64,000 bases of DNA from CALUTH01 sp964452495. Lineage in GTDB: Bacteria > Cyanobacteriota > Vampirovibrionia > Gastranaerophilales > Gastranaerophilaceae. The stretch spans positions 42,598-106,597 of the forward strand of contig CAYVMC010000004.1 of NCBI GenBank assembly GCA_964452495.1, read 5' to 3'. The translations under genes were made by a program, and so were the position numbers. A model generated the notes under the pieces. It was not told the DNA's origin, made no database searches, and saw only the letters and a program-made list of their open reading frames with translations. This document shows, in pieces, positions 8,220-16,968 of the stretch; position 1 is the first letter of the stretch; each line of letters starts with the position of its first letter.

Positions 8220-10178
8220 CTATTTCTTATTCTCTGCTCCACCACCTCCCGATTTTTCCGGAGCCGTCACGGAATAAGTTTCTTTAGCCGTTTTTTGAGC
8301 AGTACCTTTTGCTGGCTTGATAACCTGATTTGCTGTAGGATTTGATGCAGCTTGAGCAACTAATTTTTGTATCTGTTCATTAAGCTGTTTCATTACCTGA
8401 GGATTATTCATAAGATTTTGCAAAACTGCTGCGGCTTGATTTTGCTGTGCTTGCTCTTTGGCAAGAAAACGTTCCGGATTTTCTACACCTTTTTGCTCAA
8501 AATACCAGGTAAATATTTCTCTTATATCCAGCGGAATTGATTGTGCAAAACGTTCTATAACACTTACAACCATATCAGCACGTTGTGATTTTTCCACTAT
8601 TCCGGAACGATCAGAATAAGTATACCTATAATCCCCTTGCCGAATATTATCATCAATAAGAATGACATCCCTCTGATTGTTATTATTAAGATAAACTTTT
8701 TCTGTTCCTGTTTTAAAATCTGCACAGAGTTTTGCAACATTTTTTACATCAGGAATAATCAAATACTGATTAATAATATCAAGCATCATAGACAAGCGGG
8801 TTAATTGTCCCTGCGTTTTGGTTGTAATTTCTGTTGCGGTTTTACTAGTTTCCTCATTATTTCCCACCATATTCGGATAAATACCGCTAACCTCTGACAT
8901 TAAATCATCAATAAAGGAAATATCATTCAAGAATACATTTACGTTAAAATCTAGTTGTTTAAAAAGATTACTTGGTGAGATATTGTCTCCATATTCGATA
9001 ATTTTACCAGGATATAATTCAATTTCCTCCTGATTAAAAAAGCCTTCAGGAGCAAGTATTGGTGGATTTTCTGCAAGAGACTGCATATCACATGTTCGAT
9101 TTAAAAGATTTTCCTGAACAAGCGCAAGATTAAAAATAGAATATAATGGACTTATTCCGCGTCTGGTCTCTGGGTCTACTACAAATGCACCATATGTAAA
9201 CGGATTTATTATACGTTCGTTTTTGGAAAACTTAACAAGATACTTTCTTGCAACGACCACTGCATGCCAATTTTTAAGCAATGTTCCATCCGGCATTCTA
9301 AAATCTCCCCAATGTTCCAGAACTTCTACAGTAGAACCGTTAACAGTTTCTTTGTATAATCGGCATTTAGACTGATTGGATAAATCTGAAATCATCGGCG
9401 TAGTTATCAAGCTTTGAATTTCTTCAGCGTCTTCTTTTGTTATTGTATAAAGTTTATTATTTACAATATCGTAAGGAGTTTTAAAACTTTTGTATATTTT
9501 AGGACAATCATCCCAGTTTGAAAGCTGTGAGACATCAAACACCAAATCTGCAGGATTAACCGGATAAATATACGGATTATCATAAATTTTTCTAGTATCC
9601 GTCCAGAAATTCTGGCCTTTAGATATTGCATCCAAAATAAGCGGAAGTTTAGTTACATCGTTTTTAAAGACATTTTTAAAGAAACTAACCGGTCTCCTGT
9701 ATTCTTCATAATGTTTTTTCCAGGCAGTAAATGATATCATTTCTCCGTAAAGTAAAGCATTATCAAGTATTTCATCGCATGTTTTTTGATAATCCATTTT
9801 TTCAAAAATATCTACAAGAACAGCTTTTTGACGATTTGCAGAGTTATCACTTTCATGATTTTCACCGGAAACATCAAACATTGAATTTACATTTGAATAA
9901 ATATTTTTCCATATAAAAGCCTTTAATGTTTGATAAAACATAAATAACTTACACATTTTAACCTTGGATTTCCATTTTTTATGTTTATCTCCTTCAGTTG
10001 CATAATTGTTTTTAAAAAATATTTCATTAATCAAAGCATCAGATTTAGCAAGATTAGATGAGCGAGCATCATTGTAAGTATTAAATATGTCGACAATTTT
10101 GCTGACAATAGCAGCCTCATCAGCCTGTGATAACTTAACTTTTTTGTTTTCATTTTGAATAATATAATCAAATGACAT
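8220..10178 (-). CDS. Phage portal (head-tail connector) protein
   Basis: 652 residues, the length of podovirus portals. The N-terminal half has the wing/stem pattern (WKSKVKMCKLFMFYQTLKAF, DILDNALLYGEMISF), the middle contains GISPLYSIFNLALVQENLLNR typical of portal stem/crown segments, and TATEITTKTQGQLTRL resembles the conserved TATE motif near the clip. The C-terminus is Gln/Asn-rich then Gly-rich (KSGGGGAENKK). It would form the dodecameric DNA channel. The gene is second in the module, but no large terminase gene precedes it, which is unusual. Confidence 0.75.
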   Translation of the reverse strand: MSFDYIIQNENKKVKLSQADEAAIVSKIVDIFNTYNDARSSNLAKSDALINEIFFKNNYATEGDKHKKWKSKVKMCKLFMFYQTLKAFIWKNIYSNVNSMFDVSGENHESDNSANRQKAVLVDIFEKMDYQKTCDEILDNALLYGEMISFTAWKKHYEEYRRPVSFFKNVFKNDVTKLPLILDAISKGQNFWTDTRKIYDNPYIYPVNPADLVFDVSQLSNWDDCPKIYKSFKTPYDIVNNKLYTITKEDAEEIQSLITTPMISDLSNQSKCRLYKETVNGSTVEVLEHWGDFRMPDGTLLKNWHAVVVARKYLVKFSKNERIINPFTYGAFVVDPETRRGISPLYSIFNLALVQENLLNRTCDMQSLAENPPILAPEGFFNQEEIELYPGKIIEYGDNISPSNLFKQLDFNVNVFLNDISFIDDLMSEVSGIYPNMVGNNEETSKTATEITTKTQGQLTRLSMMLDIINQYLIIPDVKNVAKLCADFKTGTEKVYLNNNNQRDVILIDDNIRQGDYRYTYSDRSGIVEKSQRADMVVSVIERFAQSIPLDIREIFTWYFEQKGVENPERFLAKEQAQQNQAAAVLQNLMNNPQVMKQLNEQIQKLVAQAASNPTANQVIKPAKGTAQKTAKETYSVTAPEKSGGGGAENKK

Positions 10179-10214
10179 GTTTATATCCTTTCTTTAGTTT
10201 GAGCAGAGGGAAAA

Positions 10215-10234
10215 GAACCCTTAAAAAAGGGTTC
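10215..10234 (-). terminator. Hairpin between small-terminase-like gene and portal gene
   Basis: A 7-bp stem (GAACCCT / AGGGTTC) with a 6-base A-rich loop, followed on the minus strand by TTTT. It is in the 80-bp gap where a large terminase gene would normally sit. It could be a weak terminator or a processing site. Confidence 0.4.
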
Positions 10235-10261
10235 GAGAAATGAAGGGGTTCACTAAATATA

Positions 10262-10570
10262 CTAAACTTTCTTTAAATCCAGTCCCTGAATGAAAGAGAT
10301 TTTAGGTTCATTTCCATCTTCTGGGGATTCATCATCAAGTCCCAGTGCTAAACGATGACCTTTCTGAATTTTAACAACAGAGGCTACAAGAAAATCAAGA
10401 GTTGAAATTGCAGATTTAGGGACCTCTGTCAGTTCATATTCAACATTTGTTATCCCCTTAGAAAATCCTTCTAGAAGATACTCTACATTATCCAGCAGCT
10501 TGTCATAAATTTTTATGTGCCGTTCGTTAACACCTAATTTAATTTTTTCTCTTTTTGTTTTTCGGGGCAT
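10262..10570 (-). CDS. Small terminase-like phage protein (TerS candidate)
   Basis: 102 residues from an ATG at 10570 with an AAAGGA site; the frame extends upstream to 10657 but that extension (hydrophobic, no ribosome site at proper spacing) does not look coding. The protein starts with a basic segment (MPRKTKREKIKLG), has a helical middle, and ends with VVKIQKGHRLALGLDDE, a phrase characteristic of small terminase C-terminal regions (xxxQxGxRLALGLD). It would recognise phage DNA for packaging. It is first in the module, as expected for TerS. No large terminase follows. Confidence 0.55.
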   Translation of the reverse strand: MPRKTKREKIKLGVNERHIKIYDKLLDNVEYLLEGFSKGITNVEYELTEVPKSAISTLDFLVASVVKIQKGHRLALGLDDESPEDGNEPKISFIQGLDLKKV

Positions 10571-10622
10571 AAGTTTTCCTTTATATCTCTGGATGATAAA
10601 AGACAGATTAAATGGAGGCAAA

Positions 10623-10719
10623 TCAAGCAAAAGTAGGGTTAAAGAACAGCATTCCATACATCAGATAACCAATTCCTCCTACAATAATATATTATTCAAT
10701 TTTTTTTATAAAAATGCAT
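10623..10719 (-). other. Two mini-ORFs with strong ribosome binding sites upstream of the phage operon
   Basis: On the minus strand AAGGAGGAG (10728-10736) stands 8 bases before an ATG at 10719 that opens only a 7-codon frame ending at 10696. A second site, TAGGAGGA (10674-10681), precedes an ATG at 10661 with a 12-codon frame ending at 10623. They may be leader peptides or the stubs of deleted genes. Confidence 0.35.
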
Positions 10720-10739
10720 AACAATATCTCCTCCTTAAA

Positions 10740-11125
10740 AAGATAATACTATACTGAATTTATTCATTTTGGGGAACTTTTTGAGCCAACCTGTACTTAA
10801 ATTTAAGTACTGTTTTATAATACACTTTTTTGAAAAAACAACCCAAGAAATATTACAAAAACTTTACATCTTATCTAGAAACGTTTCAGCGATTAGTTTT
10901 AAGCATTAGAAAAACACTTTAAAACTATATATATTCTGCAAAAATTAAACTTAAATCGCTATATCCCTTTACAGAAGTAAATTATAACTTATATTTTTCA
11001 AATTTTACACCTTAAATAATCAATTATATATCTTAAATACAATCAATTACGCGTAATAAATTTCATGAATTCTCTTTTCAGAAAAAAATATATATTTTAA
11101 TTTTCAAAAAATACTTTATTTTTAC
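10740..11125. other. AT-rich intergenic region between phage module and gmk
   Basis: About 390 bp with no credible gene on either strand. It contains the palindrome at 10793-10810 and a TATAAT at 10816-10821 on the plus strand. The remainder is A/T tracts with no tRNA or integrase trace that I can see. Confidence 0.5.
10793..10810. promoter_or_regulatory. Perfect 18-bp palindrome, operator candidate
   Basis: GTACTTAAATTTAAGTAC is identical to its reverse complement. It overlaps the -35 position relative to TATAAT at 10816-10821 and lies ~220 bp upstream of the first phage gene. Length and symmetry fit a dimeric repressor site; no second copy was noticed nearby. Confidence 0.4.
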
Positions 11126-11154
11126 TTGAAAAGGTATATTTTTTCAATTAAAAT
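11126..11154 (+). promoter_or_regulatory. Sigma-70 type promoter of gmk
   Basis: TTGAAA (11126-11131), 17-base spacer, TAAAAT (11149-11154). Predicted transcription start near 11161 leaves a very short leader holding AAAAAGG before the ATG at 11175, which argues against the upstream TTG at 11157 as start. Confidence 0.7.
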
Positions 11155-11174
11155 CCTTGAAAAAGGTTAGAAGC

Positions 11175-11729
11175 ATGAAAAGATTATTTGTTATATCCGG
11201 TTCGTCAGGTGTGGGTAAGGGAACTGTCATAAAAGAATTTTTAAAACAAAATCCTGATTTTAAATTATCAGTATCCTGTACAACACGTTCTATGCGTCCG
11301 GAAGAAAAAGATGGAGAAAGTTATTACTTTATAAGTAAAAATGATTTCATAAAAGGAATTGAAAAAGGCGAATTTATTGAATGGGCAGAATTTGCTGGGA
11401 ATTATTACGGAACAAAGAAATCAAATATAGAAAAAACTCTTAAACAAGGAGAAAATCTGATACTTGAAATTGAAACCCGTGGTGCTATGCAGATAAAAGA
11501 ACAAATCCCTGATTCAGTATTAATTTTTATTGCACCACCATCATTTGAAGAGCTGGAAAAACGTTTAAAAGGAAGAAAAACAGAAGATACTATCGTTATA
11601 AAAACACGCCTTGCTCAGGCTGCACGTGAACAAAAGGAGTCCCAAAAATACGACCACATAATTGTTAACGATGAATTATCAAACGCAGTTAAAAATTTAG
11701 AAAAAATCATTTCACAATACGCAATATAA
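11175..11729 (+). CDS. gmk: Guanylate kinase
   Basis: 184 residues. Phosphorylates GMP to GDP with ATP in the cytoplasm. The P-loop GSSGVGKGT is at residues 9-17, followed by the GMP-binding signature region (SCTTRSMRPEEKDGESYYF, where Gmk carries TTRxxRxxExDGxxYxF) and the lid with RLKGRKTEDTIVIKTRL. SGVGKGT instead of SGAGKST is typical of cyanobacterial Gmk, supporting the suggested lineage. The start at 11175 (MKRLFVISGSSG) is chosen over a TTG six codons upstream, which would fall at or before the predicted transcription start. All key residues are present. Confidence 0.95.
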   Translation: MKRLFVISGSSGVGKGTVIKEFLKQNPDFKLSVSCTTRSMRPEEKDGESYYFISKNDFIKGIEKGEFIEWAEFAGNYYGTKKSNIEKTLKQGENLILEIETRGAMQIKEQIPDSVLIFIAPPSFEELEKRLKGRKTEDTIVIKTRLAQAAREQKESQKYDHIIVNDELSNAVKNLEKIISQYAI

Positions 11730-11788
11730 GATTGACAGAGGTCTGAAAATGTTTTATTTTAAAGAAAATAACAATAGGAATTGATAAC

Positions 11789-12082
11789 ATGTACAAACGT
11801 TGGTATGATAAGGATCCTGCTGTCAGTCTTGCAGTAAGCTTATTAAGAAGTGCAAGTATAGAAAATCAATATAAGTATGCAGAATTTATTGTAAATAGGG
11901 CACAAGAAAAGGGAGTAACTTTAGAAAATAGTTCTTTATCCGGAACAGTTAATTATATACTGCGCCGTTGGTACGATAATGATAAAAAACTGGCAGAAGC
12001 ATTTGATTACCTGCAGCAAGCGTCAGTGGAACACAGGAAAGAAATTGCTCTTGAGTTAATACACTTAATCCAGGATTCATAA
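11789..12082 (+). CDS. Small repeat protein coupled to downstream transporter, unknown
   Basis: 97 residues made of two copies of a ~45-residue helical unit. Copy 1 starts YKRWYDKDPAVSLAVSLLR and copy 2 starts LRRWYDNDKKLAEAFDYLQ; both continue with a SxExxxxxAxxxI helix. No membrane segment or signal. The stop codon overlaps the ATG of the transporter gene by one base (TAATG), so the two are translationally coupled and probably act together. I do not recognise the family. Confidence 0.6.
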   Translation: MYKRWYDKDPAVSLAVSLLRSASIENQYKYAEFIVNRAQEKGVTLENSSLSGTVNYILRRWYDNDKKLAEAFDYLQQASVEHRKEIALELIHLIQDS

Positions 12083-13386
12083 TGGAAGCAATATTTTTAA
12101 ATCCTGTAATAATATCAATAATCCTGCTTTGTGTAATGTGTATATGTAAAGTCAATGTCTTATTGGCAATTATAGTATCTGCAATAGCAGCCGGACTTAT
12201 AGCAGGAATGCCTGTTGAAAATATAATGAATACCTTTATTGGCGGCATGGGGGGCAATTCTGAAACTGCTCTTAGTTATATTCTGCTGGGAACTTTTGCC
12301 GCTGCAATGACCGACACCGGAGTAACCGGAATGCTCGGAACCTTAATTAAAAAATACATTAAAGATAACAGATACATACTTTTGCTTATAATAACAATCA
12401 TAGCAGTATCATCGCAGAATATTATTCCTATACATATTGCATTTATTCCTATATTAATACCACCGCTTTTAGGTTTAATGAACCAGCTAAAAATCGACCG
12501 CCGTGCAGTTGCATGTGCCTTAGCTTTCGGATTGAAAGCACCTTATATAACAATTCCGGTAGGCTTCGGATTGATTTTTCAAAACTTAATAAAAACAAGT
12601 ATGGTTGATAACGGTTTTAATGTAACATCAACACAGATCTGGCAGTCTAATATAATCTTAGGCGCTGGCATGTTATTAGGCTTACTTGTATCTTTATTTA
12701 TAAGTTACAGAAAACAACGGGAATACAAACTTTCTGATACTGAAATCAAGCTCAAAACCAATGAAAGATTTGGGAGAAAACAAATTATAATTCTTACAGC
12801 GATTATTGCTACATTTATTGTACAGTTAACATTCAAATCACTGCCGCTCGGAGCGATTGTTGGACTAGGAATTATATTTTCGCTTGGTGCTGTCAAACAT
12901 CATAAAATGGATAATATTCTTAATGAGGGTGTTTATTTAATGGGGTTTATAGCATTTGTAATGCTCGTAGCTTCGGGCTTTTCTGAGGTTCTTAAATCAA
13001 CAGGAGGAATTGAAAGTTTCATAAATACTATATTACCTATGTTGCCTGGTAGTAAACTTGCAATGTCATGCCTGCTGCTATTAACAGGACTTTTTGTAAC
13101 TATGGGTATCGGAACAAGTTTTGGTACAATTCCTATACTTGCAGTTCTTTTTGTACCGGTTTTTACAAAATTGGAATTCACACCAGCAGAAGCAATCATA
13201 GTACTTTCTGCGGCAGCGGCTCTTGGCGATGCAGGCTCTCCCGCATCAGATACGACACTGGGACCTACAGCAGGCTTAAATGCAGATGGACAGCATAATC
13301 ATATTTACGATACCTGTATACCAACATTTCTGCATTTTAATATTCCATTAATTATCTTTGCTCTTATAGGAGTCCTATTTTTTTAA
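12082..13386 (+). CDS. Na+/H+ antiporter-family (NhaC/YuiF-like) membrane transporter
   Basis: 434 residues with about 11-12 hydrophobic helices and no signal peptide. The pattern TFIGGMGGNSETALSYILLGTF near residue 55, SSQNIIPIHIAFIPILIPP near 110 and GDAGSPASDTTLGPTAGLNAD near 385 matches the NhaC-like ion-transporter family that includes B. subtilis YuiF. Family members are annotated as Na+/H+ antiporters, though some transport amino acids; substrate cannot be set from sequence. The gene starts within the stop codon of the 97-residue repeat protein. Located in the inner membrane. Confidence 0.75.
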   Translation: MEAIFLNPVIISIILLCVMCICKVNVLLAIIVSAIAAGLIAGMPVENIMNTFIGGMGGNSETALSYILLGTFAAAMTDTGVTGMLGTLIKKYIKDNRYILLLIITIIAVSSQNIIPIHIAFIPILIPPLLGLMNQLKIDRRAVACALAFGLKAPYITIPVGFGLIFQNLIKTSMVDNGFNVTSTQIWQSNIILGAGMLLGLLVSLFISYRKQREYKLSDTEIKLKTNERFGRKQIIILTAIIATFIVQLTFKSLPLGAIVGLGIIFSLGAVKHHKMDNILNEGVYLMGFIAFVMLVASGFSEVLKSTGGIESFINTILPMLPGSKLAMSCLLLLTGLFVTMGIGTSFGTIPILAVLFVPVFTKLEFTPAEAIIVLSAAAALGDAGSPASDTTLGPTAGLNADGQHNHIYDTCIPTFLHFNIPLIIFALIGVLFF

Positions 13387-13503
13387 TTTATATACAAATC
13401 TCTATAAAAAAATAGGACTATTGGCTCATGCACAAATGACCTAAATTTTGATATTTTAGAAAAGTAAGCGAAGTGAGGACGTAATAAATAAGAAGGAAGG
13501 AAG

Positions 13504-13728
13504 ATGAGAAAAACAAACAGAAACCTTACAAAACGGGAAATAGAAGTATTAAAATTATGTGCAAAAGGCAAAACTAATTTGCAAATTGGAGAAGAATTAA
13601 GTATCAGCACACATACAGTAAAAGCTCATATAAGCAGCATACTTGACAAACTAAATGTACCCTGTAGGCTATTAGCCGTAACAGTAGGTATAGAACAGGG
13701 TTTAATAGAAAATCATATATCTACATGA
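13504..13728 (+). CDS. Stand-alone LuxR/GerE-type HTH regulator
   Basis: 74 residues that comprise almost nothing but the LuxR C-terminal DNA-binding domain: LTKREIEVLKLCAKGKTNLQI then STHTVKAHISSILDKL, with the invariant Glu of REIEVL and the VKxHxxxIxxKL recognition helix. There is no receiver or ligand-binding domain, so it resembles GerE-type single-domain regulators. A GGAAGGAAG site precedes the ATG. The sigma factor gene starts 11 bp downstream, so the two are likely cotranscribed. Confidence 0.85.
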   Translation: MRKTNRNLTKREIEVLKLCAKGKTNLQIGEELSISTHTVKAHISSILDKLNVPCRLLAVTVGIEQGLIENHIST

Positions 13729-13739
13729 TTTTATAACAG

Positions 13740-14606
13740 ATGCAATATTATAAAATGGAACTAAAGTACCGGGGCAGAGGGATGGAAGAGGAATTCGACT
13801 TTAGTTCATACAACAAAATAAAGCGCGTATCCAATGAAGAGTTGGCAGAGTTGTGGAATGCTTATTTTCAGGATAAGACAAATAAAAAATTGAGAGATGC
13901 ACTTATACTACAGTATATTTATCTTACGCGTTATGTTGCAAGTCGTGTCAAAGTAGCCCTTCCTCCTACTTTTTCGTTTGAAGATATTTCAAGCTATGGG
14001 GTTGAAGGTTTAATAGATGCAATAGAAAAATATAGTCCCAAATTTGGTGCCCGGTTTGAAACGTATGCTCTTATGAGAATTCGTGGGAATATCATTGATA
14101 AAATCCGCTCTGAAGATTTTCTGCCTCGCAGTATTAGGCGAAAAATAAAGAATGTAAAAGATGCTCAGGAAGAATTAAAAAGGAAATTCGGCAGAAGTGC
14201 TACAACAAGCGAACTCGCTGAATTTATGGGTTACGAAAAGGAAAAAATTGAACAGATACTCTGTGAAGACACAGTAGTTACTTCTATCTACGATAAGAAA
14301 GTATCAAATGATGAGTCTATAGAAATCATTGATACTATACAGGACACCCATCAAAAAAATCCCTCCGAAGAAATTGAAGATAAAACAATAAAAGTACAAT
14401 TAGAAGAAGCCCTCAAACGTTTACCCGAAAGAGAGAGAACCATATTGGTACTTTATTACCACGAGAACATGACATTAAAAGAAATTGGTGATGCTATAAA
14501 CATATCTGAATCCCGAACCTCACAATTACATGCTCAGGCTATTATGAAATTGAAAAAATTATTAAGTGAAAGCAGAGTCGAGAGATTAAAAAAGAGTATA
14601 ATATAA
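13740..14606 (+). CDS. Sigma factor of FliA/WhiG (sigma-28) family
   Basis: Up to 288 residues. Region 2 is LRDALILQYIYLTRYVASRV...FSFEDISSYGVEGLIDAIEKY...GARFETYALMRIRGNIIDKIR, region 3 starts LPRSIRRKIKNV, and region 4 holds LPERERTILVLYYHENMTLKEIG followed by the HTH SESRTSQLHAQAIMKLKK. FETYA-RIRGxIxD-LR and PRSxRRK are hallmarks of FliA/WhiG/SigF. No flagellar gene is in the window, so it may direct a non-flagellar regulon. The first ATG (13740) has no ribosome site; ATG at 13782 (residue 15, preceded by GGGGCAGAGGG) is an equally likely start. Confidence 0.85.
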   Translation: MQYYKMELKYRGRGMEEEFDFSSYNKIKRVSNEELAELWNAYFQDKTNKKLRDALILQYIYLTRYVASRVKVALPPTFSFEDISSYGVEGLIDAIEKYSPKFGARFETYALMRIRGNIIDKIRSEDFLPRSIRRKIKNVKDAQEELKRKFGRSATTSELAEFMGYEKEKIEQILCEDTVVTSIYDKKVSNDESIEIIDTIQDTHQKNPSEEIEDKTIKVQLEEALKRLPERERTILVLYYHENMTLKEIGDAINISESRTSQLHAQAIMKLKKLLSESRVERLKKSII

Positions 14607-14850
14607 CAACTCACCAGTTTCACATTCCTAATTTCACTCTCCTCCGGCTTATTTAAAAAGCCAGATTTATGCTAAAATACTCATAGCAAACTATGCCTAT
14701 TACTCCTCAACTAGTTTAACCATCAGTTAAAAAGTAATATTTTCCTACCACGTAAAAGAAAGAATCCTTCATTTTCGCCTTGTTACAATACATATACTCT
14801 TCTTTACCATAAAGCATGTTTGTTTTACAATTTATACCGTGAGGTATGAC

Positions 14851-16857
14851 ATGAGTAAATATTTATTAGAAATAGGTGTAGAAGAACTTCCATACAAGTT
14901 TATCCCTTCTGCTATTCAACAATTAAAAAACGGTTTTAGCAAATTTTTTGAAGAAAACCAAATAGGATATACTAATATAAATGTTATGGCAACCCCGAGA
15001 CGATTAGCAGTTATCGTATCCGGTTTATCTGAAAAGCAGCCTGATATTGAAAAAGTTATAAAAGGTCCAATTAAAAAAGTTGCATATACAGAAGATAACA
15101 AACTCTCTCCTGCCGGACTAGGTTTCTTAAAGAAAAACAACCTTTCAGAAGCTGATATTTATATTGAAAATGATTATATTCACGCAAAAATAAAAACAGA
15201 AGGTAAAAAGACTATTGAACTCCTGCAAGAAAATGTTCCGAACATTGTTCTTAAGCTTCAAGGTCCTCATTTTATGCGCTGGGGCAATAATGAAGAAAAA
15301 TTTTCTCGTCCGATAAGATGGATTGTATCAATCCTTGATAAAAAACAAGTACCGGTAACAATAATCGACACAACTTCATCAAATATCACCAGAGGACACC
15401 GTTTTTCCAAACAAAATATTATAATCAATCACCCCGATGAGTATGTAGAAAAACTTAAAGACGCCTGCGTTTACGTTAATCAGGAAGAAAGAAAAACAAA
15501 GATTGAAACACTTATAAAACAAGAAGCAGATAAATTAAATGCAAAAGCACACTATAGTGATGATTTGCTTGAGGAAGTAACTTATATCTGTGAATATCCT
15601 ATTGCTGTAGTATGTGAATTTGATAAAGATTTTCTTACAATACCGCAAGAAGTTGCAGTTACAGTAATGGAAGTCCACCAGAGATACTTTGCTCTTTACG
15701 ATAGCAACAATAAATTGATTAACAAATTTGTCACCGTCACAAACTATGTAGGAAACGAGTTTGAAAATATCCGTGCCGGCAATCTCAGAGTAATAAAAGC
15801 AAGACTTGACGATGCTGTATTTTTCTTCAAAGAAGATACTAAAAAGCCGCTTGAAAATTATCTGGAAAACATAAAAGGGATTACTTTCCAAAAAGGATTA
15901 GGTTCTATGTATGATAAAACCCTAAGACTAAAAGAGCTTTCCGGCAGTATTTGTAAAGAACTCAAAATCGACGAGAAACAGACAGAAACAGTAAAGCGCA
16001 CCGCGCTTTTATGTAAAGCGGATTTAGCCACTAATCTTGTTTTTGAGTTTACAGAATTACAAGGTTTCATAGGAGCAGATTACGCAAGGGTAAGCGGAGA
16101 AGATGTCAAAGTTGTTGAAGGAATTAAAGAACACTATTTTCCGCTAAATGCCGACTCTGAAACTGCATCGGGAATTGAAGGTCAAATTGTCGGGATAGCC
16201 GATAAAATTGATACAATTTGTGCTGTATTTACAGGTGGTAAAAAACCGACCGGTTCTTCTGATCCGTTAGGCGTTCGCAGAGCAGCACTAGGGATTGTAA
16301 AAACTATTCTTGAACATAACCTGAATATTGATCTGGAAGAATTGACAAAAATATCAACCGAACTTCTTCCTGTTAAAAAAGACGGCATTTGTGAAGAAGT
16401 TACCGAATTTATAACCCAACGCCTTATTATTTATCTTTCTGATTTTTATCCCAAAAATCTTCTTGAAGCCTGTGCGGTTACTAACCCGTTAAAAAATCTT
16501 TGTGATTATAAAAAACGTGTTGATGCAGTAAAAGAAATTAAAGACCCGCAGCTTGCTGAAAACGCAAATCGTGTAATAAGAATATTAAAAGACAATAATG
16601 CTAAAAATGTTAATCCATCACTGTTTAATACGGAAGCGGAAAAGGATTTATACAATGCAATAAAAGATACTGATACAAACGACTATAATAACTACATTAA
16701 ATATCTGGTATCTTTAAATCCTTATATAACAAAGTTTTTCGATGACGTTCTTGTTATGGATAAAGATGAAACTGTTAAAAACAACAGAATTGCCCTACTT
16801 ACACAATTAAAAAATGACTATTTTAAACTTGCAGATTTTTCAAAACTACAAAGTTAA
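14851..16857 (+). CDS. glyS: Glycyl-tRNA synthetase beta subunit
   Basis: 668 residues from ATG 14851 (GTGAGGT site six bases upstream; the ATG at 14839 has none). MSKYLLEIGVEELPYKFI is the standard GlyS N-terminus. Later landmarks include PRRLAVIV, FSRPIRWIVSIL, VDRP-type region TGSSDPLGVRRAALGI and FLP-like C-terminal anticodon-binding region. Together with GlyQ it forms the alpha2beta2 enzyme charging tRNA-Gly. glyQ is not adjacent; unlinked glyQ and glyS are also the rule in Cyanobacteria. Length matches the family (about 690). Confidence 0.95.
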   Translation: MSKYLLEIGVEELPYKFIPSAIQQLKNGFSKFFEENQIGYTNINVMATPRRLAVIVSGLSEKQPDIEKVIKGPIKKVAYTEDNKLSPAGLGFLKKNNLSEADIYIENDYIHAKIKTEGKKTIELLQENVPNIVLKLQGPHFMRWGNNEEKFSRPIRWIVSILDKKQVPVTIIDTTSSNITRGHRFSKQNIIINHPDEYVEKLKDACVYVNQEERKTKIETLIKQEADKLNAKAHYSDDLLEEVTYICEYPIAVVCEFDKDFLTIPQEVAVTVMEVHQRYFALYDSNNKLINKFVTVTNYVGNEFENIRAGNLRVIKARLDDAVFFFKEDTKKPLENYLENIKGITFQKGLGSMYDKTLRLKELSGSICKELKIDEKQTETVKRTALLCKADLATNLVFEFTELQGFIGADYARVSGEDVKVVEGIKEHYFPLNADSETASGIEGQIVGIADKIDTICAVFTGGKKPTGSSDPLGVRRAALGIVKTILEHNLNIDLEELTKISTELLPVKKDGICEEVTEFITQRLIIYLSDFYPKNLLEACAVTNPLKNLCDYKKRVDAVKEIKDPQLAENANRVIRILKDNNAKNVNPSLFNTEAEKDLYNAIKDTDTNDYNNYIKYLVSLNPYITKFFDDVLVMDKDETVKNNRIALLTQLKNDYFKLADFSKLQS

Positions 16858-16886
16858 ATATATTTGTAATCTTTTGTATAAAAAGC

Positions 16887-16915
16887 TTGCAAAATAGCGA
16901 AAAAAGTACTACAAT
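16887..16915 (+). promoter_or_regulatory. Sigma-70 type promoter for the zinc-ribbon gene
   Basis: TTGCAA (16887-16892), 17-base spacer, TACAAT (16910-16915), 53 bases before the ATG at 16969. Close to consensus at both hexamers. Confidence 0.65.
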
Positions 16916-16968
16916 AGCGTAACGGGCAGTTGTAGTGTATAAAAGCCTGGGAATTAGGAGAAAAAACC

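Noticed and set aside
10571..10657. N-terminal extension of the TerS-like protein
   Set aside because: Hydrophobic and non-conserved in style, with the ribosome site at the wrong distance; the ATG at 10570 has a proper AAAGGA.
13383..13610. 75-residue minus-strand ORF over the LuxR HTH gene
   Set aside because: Overlaps a clear HTH gene and ends in a gap; no ribosome site.
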